64,000 nt of DNA, taken from contig JADLFO010000326.1 in NCBI GenBank assembly GCA_020845455.1, positions 1 through 64,000 of the forward strand, given 5' to 3'. Under the pieces are notes generated by a model, which did no database searches, had not been told where the DNA came from, and saw only the letters and a program-made list of their open reading frames with translations. Positions within the stretch are counted from its first letter, which is position 1. Each line of letters begins with the position of its first letter. This stretch comes from Caldilineaceae bacterium. GTDB lineage: Bacteria; Chloroflexota; Anaerolineae; Caldilineales; Caldilineaceae. Below are positions 60,378-64,000 of this stretch, one piece after another. Both the position numbers and the translations under genes were made by a program.

Positions 60378-61985
60378 ATGAGCCAAGTTGAGATCGTCTG
60401 TCACAAGGGCGCAAACGAGTACGCGCCGGAAAACACCTACGCCGCGGCGCGGCGCTGTATCGAGTGGGGCGTAGACTATGTGGAAATCGACGTAAACCTT
60501 AGCCGCGATGGGGTACACTACATCCTGCACGGGCCATCGGTGGAGCAGACAACCAACGGCCGCGGCGATTTTCATGCGCTATCATCCGCCGAGATCGATG
60601 TGCTGGATGCGGGCAGTTGGTTTCATGTGGACTTTGCGGGCGAGCGGGTGCCGCGGCTGGAGCCGTTTCTACGCTGGATCAAGGGCAAGGCCAAGGTGTT
60701 TTTGGACGTGAAGCGCGCCAATCTGCCGGAGTTGATCGCGCTGATCTACGCGCTGGGGCTGGAGGATGAGTGTTTCTTTTGGTTTGGCGATGACGCCGAT
60801 GCGCGTGAGTTCCGACGGCTGGACGGCAAGCTGGCGCTCAAGATCAACGTGGCGGCGGTGGCCGATGTGGCGCGCGCCGACGAGGTATATCGCGCCAACT
60901 TGGTCGAGGTCGGCCTCAAGGACTTGTCGCAGCCGCTGGTAGATGAATGCAGGCGGCGCGGTCTGCGCATCATGGTCTATCACCCGCACAAGGACCCCGG
61001 CGCGTTTCGCCAGGTGTTGCGCTGGGGGGTGGACTTGATCAACCTGGACCATGGCGATCTGTTTTTGCAGGTCGCGGCGGAGTTTGCAGCGGGCGCTTCG
61101 GCGCAGACGGAGCCGCTGCCGCGTGCCAAGCGTGTGGTGTTGTTTATGCTGGATGGCTGCCGGCCCGATGCGCTAGAGACAGCGCATACGCCGGTGATCG
61201 ACCGGCTGCGCCGCGAAGGGGTTTGGACCGCGCAGGCGCGCACGGTTATGCCCTCGATTACGCTGCCCTGCCACACCTCGCTGTTCTATTCGGCGCATCC
61301 AGAGCAGCATGGGGTCACGACCAACGATTGGACGCCGCCGGACCCGCCGCTGCCGAGCCTGATCGAAGTGATCGGCGACAGCGGCTATGGGACGGCGGCC
61401 TTTTATTCGTGGGAGCAGTTGCGCGATATGGCGCCTCCGGGTACGCTGGATACGAGCGTTTATCGGCGTTATTCGGAGCAGGCTTTTGAGGAACTGGGGC
61501 GTGCGGCGGCCGGCGAGATCGCGCGGCAGCGCCCGACTTTTGCGTTTGTCTATCTGGAGGCCACTGACGCCATCGGCCACCGCTATGGCTGGATGTCGCC
61601 GGCCTATCTGGAGGCGGTGGCCAAGTCGGACCGGATCATCGGCCAGGTGATCGACGCGCTGACGGCTGCGGGCGATCTGGACGAGACCGTGTGCATGGTG
61701 ATGGCCGACCACGGCGGGCATGGCCACGGGCATGGCACGGAGCAGCCGGAGGATATGACGATCCCCTGGATCGCATGGGGGGCCGGACTGCGCCGCAATT
61801 ATTGCATTCAGGGGCCGGTACACATCACGGATGTGGCGCCGACCGTTCTCTATTTGCTGGGGATTCCGATCCCTGAGCAGTGGCAGGGCCAGGCGATCGG
61901 TGAGATTTTGGCGGAACGGCCTGCGGTCTTGCCGCAGGCGGATTCCGCGGCTTTATCTTCTATGGTTTCATCGCAAGACGTGTAA
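60378..61985 (+). CDS. GDPD - alkaline phosphatase superfamily fusion
   Basis: A 535-residue fusion. Residues 1-235 are a glycerophosphodiester phosphodiesterase TIM barrel: VCHKGANEYAPENTYAAARR, VDYVEIDVNLSRDGVHYILHG and IKGKAKVFLDVK. The family's HRG and HD appear as HKG and HG, so efficiency is uncertain. Residues 250-520 belong to the nucleotide pyrophosphatase / phosphodiesterase branch of the alkaline phosphatase superfamily: VVLFMLDGCRPDAL, VMPSITLPCHTSLF (Thr nucleophile), EATDAIGHRYGW, MADHGGHGHGHG and GPVHITDVAPTVLYLL. The protein could hydrolyse phosphodiesters and then phosphate esters in sequence. No signal peptide is seen. It is in an operon with HAD phosphatase and isomerase genes. 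Confidence 0.85.
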   Translation: MSQVEIVCHKGANEYAPENTYAAARRCIEWGVDYVEIDVNLSRDGVHYILHGPSVEQTTNGRGDFHALSSAEIDVLDAGSWFHVDFAGERVPRLEPFLRWIKGKAKVFLDVKRANLPELIALIYALGLEDECFFWFGDDADAREFRRLDGKLALKINVAAVADVARADEVYRANLVEVGLKDLSQPLVDECRRRGLRIMVYHPHKDPGAFRQVLRWGVDLINLDHGDLFLQVAAEFAAGASAQTEPLPRAKRVVLFMLDGCRPDALETAHTPVIDRLRREGVWTAQARTVMPSITLPCHTSLFYSAHPEQHGVTTNDWTPPDPPLPSLIEVIGDSGYGTAAFYSWEQLRDMAPPGTLDTSVYRRYSEQAFEELGRAAAGEIARQRPTFAFVYLEATDAIGHRYGWMSPAYLEAVAKSDRIIGQVIDALTAAGDLDETVCMVMADHGGHGHGHGTEQPEDMTIPWIAWGAGLRRNYCIQGPVHITDVAPTVLYLLGIPIPEQWQGQAIGEILAERPAVLPQADSAALSSMVSSQDV

Positions 61986-61997
61986 AGGACTGCGACT

Positions 61998-62867
61998 GTG
62001 AAGACTCGAACCGGCAATTTCCCGATTGGCTTCCGCCGTGGGGGCGGTGATTGGCAGCAGGATTTGGCGGCCCTGTTGGCGTGGGCCAAGCAACAGGGGC
62101 TAGAGGTGATCGACCTGCGCCCGGATGGCGACGCCACTGGGCAAGCGGTCTTGGATGCGGGGCTGCGCATCGGCAGCGTGGACCTGCCCGATAACAAGGG
62201 GATGATCGCGCGCGACCGGGGGCGGCGGGCCGAGGCGATCGCACGCAATGCCGAGTATGTGCGCGCCTGCGCGGCTTTTGGCCCGGTGAATCATTTTTTG
62301 GTTATGCTGCCGGAGGACCCGGCGCTGCCGCGGGCGGAGAATTTCGGTTATATGGTGGAGAGCTTCTCCGAACTGGCTCCGGTGCTGGAGCAGCACAGCG
62401 CCAAGTTGGTGATCGAGGGTTGGCCTGGTCCAGGCGCGCTCTGCTGCACACCGGAAGGGTATCGGGCTTTTTTTGAGCAAGCGCCCTCGCGGGCGATGGG
62501 GATCAACTATGATCCGTCGCATTTGATCCGGATGCGGATCGACCCGCTGCGCTTTCTGCGTGAGTTTGGCGACCGCGTCTATCATGCGCATGGCAAAGAC
62601 GCGATGCTGCTCGACGAGAACCTGTATGAATATGGCACGGAGCAGCCGGCGACTTTTGCCAAGCCGCGGCCTTTTTCCGGCATGACGTGGCGCTACACCA
62701 TTCCGGGCCATGGCGTGGCGCGCTGGACGGAGATTTTTCAGATCCTTCAGGAATTCGGCTATCAGGGCGCGGTGTCGATTGAACTGGAGGATGCCAATTT
62801 CCATCGGGACCCCGGCGCCGAGCAGTTGGGCATCGTTCGGGGAGCGCAGTTCCTGACCGGCTGCTGA
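61998..62867 (+). CDS. Sugar phosphate isomerase/epimerase-like TIM barrel
   Basis: A 289-residue AP-endonuclease-2 / xylose-isomerase-like TIM barrel. Signature stretches are AKQQGLEVIDLRPDGDATGQ, LVIEGWPGPGALCCTPEGYR (metal Glu), MGINYDPSHLIRMRIDPLRF (D-P-S-H metal pair), RVYHAHGKDAMLLDENLYEY (H-x-H/K-D) and GAVSIELEDANFHRDPGAEQ (Glu). This is the metal-site series of sugar or inosose isomerases and dehydratases. Together with the Gfo/Idh gene it suggests catabolism of a sugar or cyclitol released by the phosphodiesterase upstream. It uses a GTG start. It is followed by the duplicated 25-bp palindromic element. Confidence 0.86.
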   Translation: MKTRTGNFPIGFRRGGGDWQQDLAALLAWAKQQGLEVIDLRPDGDATGQAVLDAGLRIGSVDLPDNKGMIARDRGRRAEAIARNAEYVRACAAFGPVNHFLVMLPEDPALPRAENFGYMVESFSELAPVLEQHSAKLVIEGWPGPGALCCTPEGYRAFFEQAPSRAMGINYDPSHLIRMRIDPLRFLREFGDRVYHAHGKDAMLLDENLYEYGTEQPATFAKPRPFSGMTWRYTIPGHGVARWTEIFQILQEFGYQGAVSIELEDANFHRDPGAEQLGIVRGAQFLTGC

Positions 62868-62868
62868 T

Positions 62869-62922
62869 CGTGCTCACGCACGCACTGCGTGACCGTGCTC
62901 ACGCACGCACTGCGTGATCGTG
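62869..62922. repeat. Tandem 25-bp palindromic element
   Basis: A 25-bp unit (62869-62893) is repeated with one change at its last base (62894-62918), followed by CGTG of a third. Each unit holds an inverted repeat TCACGCA-N5-TGCGTGA. It starts 2 bp after the isomerase stop and ends about 73 bp before the corrinoid-protein gene. It could be a pair of operators or a double RNA hairpin. No T tract follows, so it is not a standard terminator. Confidence 0.8.
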
Positions 62923-62994
62923 TGGGCCGGGAGAGCGTTGATCGAACTTGTGGTGACCGCCTTATCTACGTTTTGAAAACAAAGGAGCTGATGA

Positions 62995-63630
62995 ATGGAC
63001 GAGCAGATTAGCGCCGTACGCGAGGCTGTGATTGCGGGCAATGCGCCGGAGACCGAAGCGGCGGTGCATGCGGGGTTGGCAGCGGGTCTTTCGGCCAAGC
63101 GTCTCTTGGATGAAGGCTTGGTCGAGGGGATGCGCCATGTGGGGCAACTGTTTGAGGAAGGCGAGTACTTTGTGCCGGAGATGCTGGTGGCGGCGCGCGC
63201 CATGAAGACGGGGCTGGCGATCCTGCGCCCGCAGTTGATGGAGGCGGCGATCGAGCCAAAGGGCAAGGTGGTCATTGGCACGGTGCGCGGCGACATGCAT
63301 GACATCGGCAAGAATCTGGTGGGGATGATGTTGGAGGGCGCGGGGTTTGAGATCCGCGACTTGGGGGTCAACGTCGCGCCGGAGCGTTTTGTCGAAGTCG
63401 TACAAAACGAACACCCTGACATCGTGGCGCTGTCGGCGCTGTTGACGACCACAATGCCCAATATGGCGGCGGTCATTGAGCAGTTGACGGCCGCCGGGGT
63501 GCGTGAGCGGGTGAAGGTTTTGGTGGGCGGCGCGCCGGTCACCGAGAGCTTTGCCCAGCGCATCGGCGCCGATGGCTTTGCGCCGGACGCCAGCCAGTGC
63601 GCGACCTTGGCCTCGAGCCTGGTCAGTTAG
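62995..63630 (+). CDS. Corrinoid (B12-binding) methyltransferase protein
   Basis: A 211-residue two-domain corrinoid protein of the MtaC/MtbC/MttC type. The N-terminal helical cap is at about residues 1-85 (GLSAKRLLDEGLVEGMRHVG, FEEGEYFVPEMLVAARAMK). The C-terminal Rossmann domain has the lower-axial-ligand motif GTVRGDMHDIGKNLVGMMLE (DxHDIG), then ALSALLTTTMPNM and KVLVGGAPVTESFAQRIGAD. It carries a methyl group on cobalamin between a substrate-specific methyltransferase and an acceptor-side one. AAAGGAG is 7 nt before the ATG. The next gene is a UroD-fold methyltransferase, its natural partner. Confidence 0.93.
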   Translation: MDEQISAVREAVIAGNAPETEAAVHAGLAAGLSAKRLLDEGLVEGMRHVGQLFEEGEYFVPEMLVAARAMKTGLAILRPQLMEAAIEPKGKVVIGTVRGDMHDIGKNLVGMMLEGAGFEIRDLGVNVAPERFVEVVQNEHPDIVALSALLTTTMPNMAAVIEQLTAAGVRERVKVLVGGAPVTESFAQRIGADGFAPDASQCATLASSLVS

Positions 63631-63641
63631 GGGTTCGAGCC

Positions 63642-64000
63642 ATGGCCCGCGAGAGCATGACCCCGCGTGAGCGGTGGCAGGCAGTGCTGGCGCGGCGCAT
63701 ACCGGACCGGGTTCCCATGGACTACTGGGGGACGGTCGAGGCAACCGACAAGTTGATGCACCACCTTGGCGTGGGCAACCGTTGGGAGATGTATGAGCGG
63801 CTGCACATTGACAAGGTGGTGTCGGTGGCCCCGCGCTATGTGGGTCCGAAGCTGCCGCGGCTGCAGGATATGTATGGGCGGCGCTTTGAGTGGGTGAGCT
63901 ACGGCAGCGGGCGCTATCGGGAGTGCGCCAATGCGCCGCTGGCGCGCTATGCCACGGTGGAAGAGATCGAGGCCAACTACACCTGGCCGGCAGTGGAGTG
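63642..64000 (+). CDS. UroD-family methyltransferase (partial, N-terminus)
   Basis: The first 119 codons of a gene cut by the window end. The start MARESMTPRERWQAVLARRI and PDRVPMDYWGTVEATDKLMH match the N-terminus of the uroporphyrinogen decarboxylase superfamily, in particular the MtaA/MtbA-like methyltransferases paired with corrinoid proteins. It lies 11 bp after the corrinoid gene, which favours a methyltransferase rather than a heme-biosynthesis role. The methyl donor cannot be told. A second ATG six codons downstream is possible. Confidence 0.85.
   Translation, partial: MARESMTPRERWQAVLARRIPDRVPMDYWGTVEATDKLMHHLGVGNRWEMYERLHIDKVVSVAPRYVGPKLPRLQDMYGRRFEWVSYGSGRYRECANAPLARYATVEEIEANYTWPAVE

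Noticed and set aside
62869-62922. CRISPR array, given repeated 25-bp units.
   Set aside because: Two units are directly adjacent with no spacer, no further copies occur, and no cas genes are nearby.

Overview
The window looks like a chromosomal segment of a GC-rich bacterium, most probably a member of the Chloroflexota (Anaerolineae/Caldilineae-like). This is an inference from gene content: FabI next to a TyrZ-type tyrosyl-tRNA synthetase, ScpA, zinc-ribbon and FGE-domain proteins, large SH3/peptidase multidomain proteins, an NrfD-type redox complex and corrinoid methyltransferase genes. No rRNA, tRNA, CRISPR array, insertion sequence or prophage was found. By eye the left 22 kb is less G+C-rich than the rest.

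Region 1 (43-21516, all minus strand) is one long exopolysaccharide operon. In transcription order it encodes a Wzz/BY-kinase-like protein, an initiating sugar transferase, a WlbA-like dehydrogenase with a DegT aminotransferase, a Wzy/ligase-like protein, a MurJ/Wzx-like flippase, four GT4 glycosyltransferases, an alpha/alpha-barrel protein, a truncated FemA remnant, an AlgD-like GDP-mannose dehydrogenase, two FemAB/GNAT-like proteins, a polysaccharide deacetylase and a secreted heparinase-like lyase. Many genes overlap or are a few bases apart. A strong hairpin-T5 signal lies after the second gene.

Region 2 (21517-25065) is a roughly 1 kb intergenic stretch with a promoter-RNA-terminator unit on the plus strand, then fabI and tyrS on the minus strand. 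A second compact plus-strand promoter/hairpin/T7 unit lies between fabI and tyrS.

Region 3 (25066-41085) holds a divergent zinc-ribbon / FGE-domain pair whose promoters predict leaderless mRNAs, a CysQ-like phosphatase, two huge related proteins that join a glycosidase-like domain to wall-hydrolase domains (SH3 repeats plus M23; three PGRP domains) but have no visible signal peptide, scpA, a secreted Pro/Thr-rich protein, an AddB-like helicase and a class V aminotransferase.

Region 4 (41258-54522, plus strand) is mostly metabolic: TauE/SafE permease, M19 dipeptidase, PHP phosphoesterase, DSD1-type PLP enzyme, glutamine-dependent NAD synthetase, hydroxyacid dehydrogenase, APH-fold kinase, aldo/keto reductase and SerB, ending in a NarL-type two-component system.

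Region 5 (54540-58101, minus strand) encodes a membrane redox module: heptaheme cytochrome c, Tat-exported 4x[4Fe-4S] protein and NrfD-like quinone subunit, flanked by two small membrane proteins with similar transmembrane segments. Upstream lies an array of four helically phased GGG-N7-CCC inverted repeats, shared with the divergent Region 6.

Region 6 (58457-64000, plus strand) encodes a Gfo/Idh oxidoreductase, HAD phosphatase, a GDPD-alkaline-phosphatase-superfamily fusion and a TIM-barrel isomerase. After a duplicated 25-bp palindromic element come a corrinoid protein and a UroD-type methyltransferase cut by the window end.
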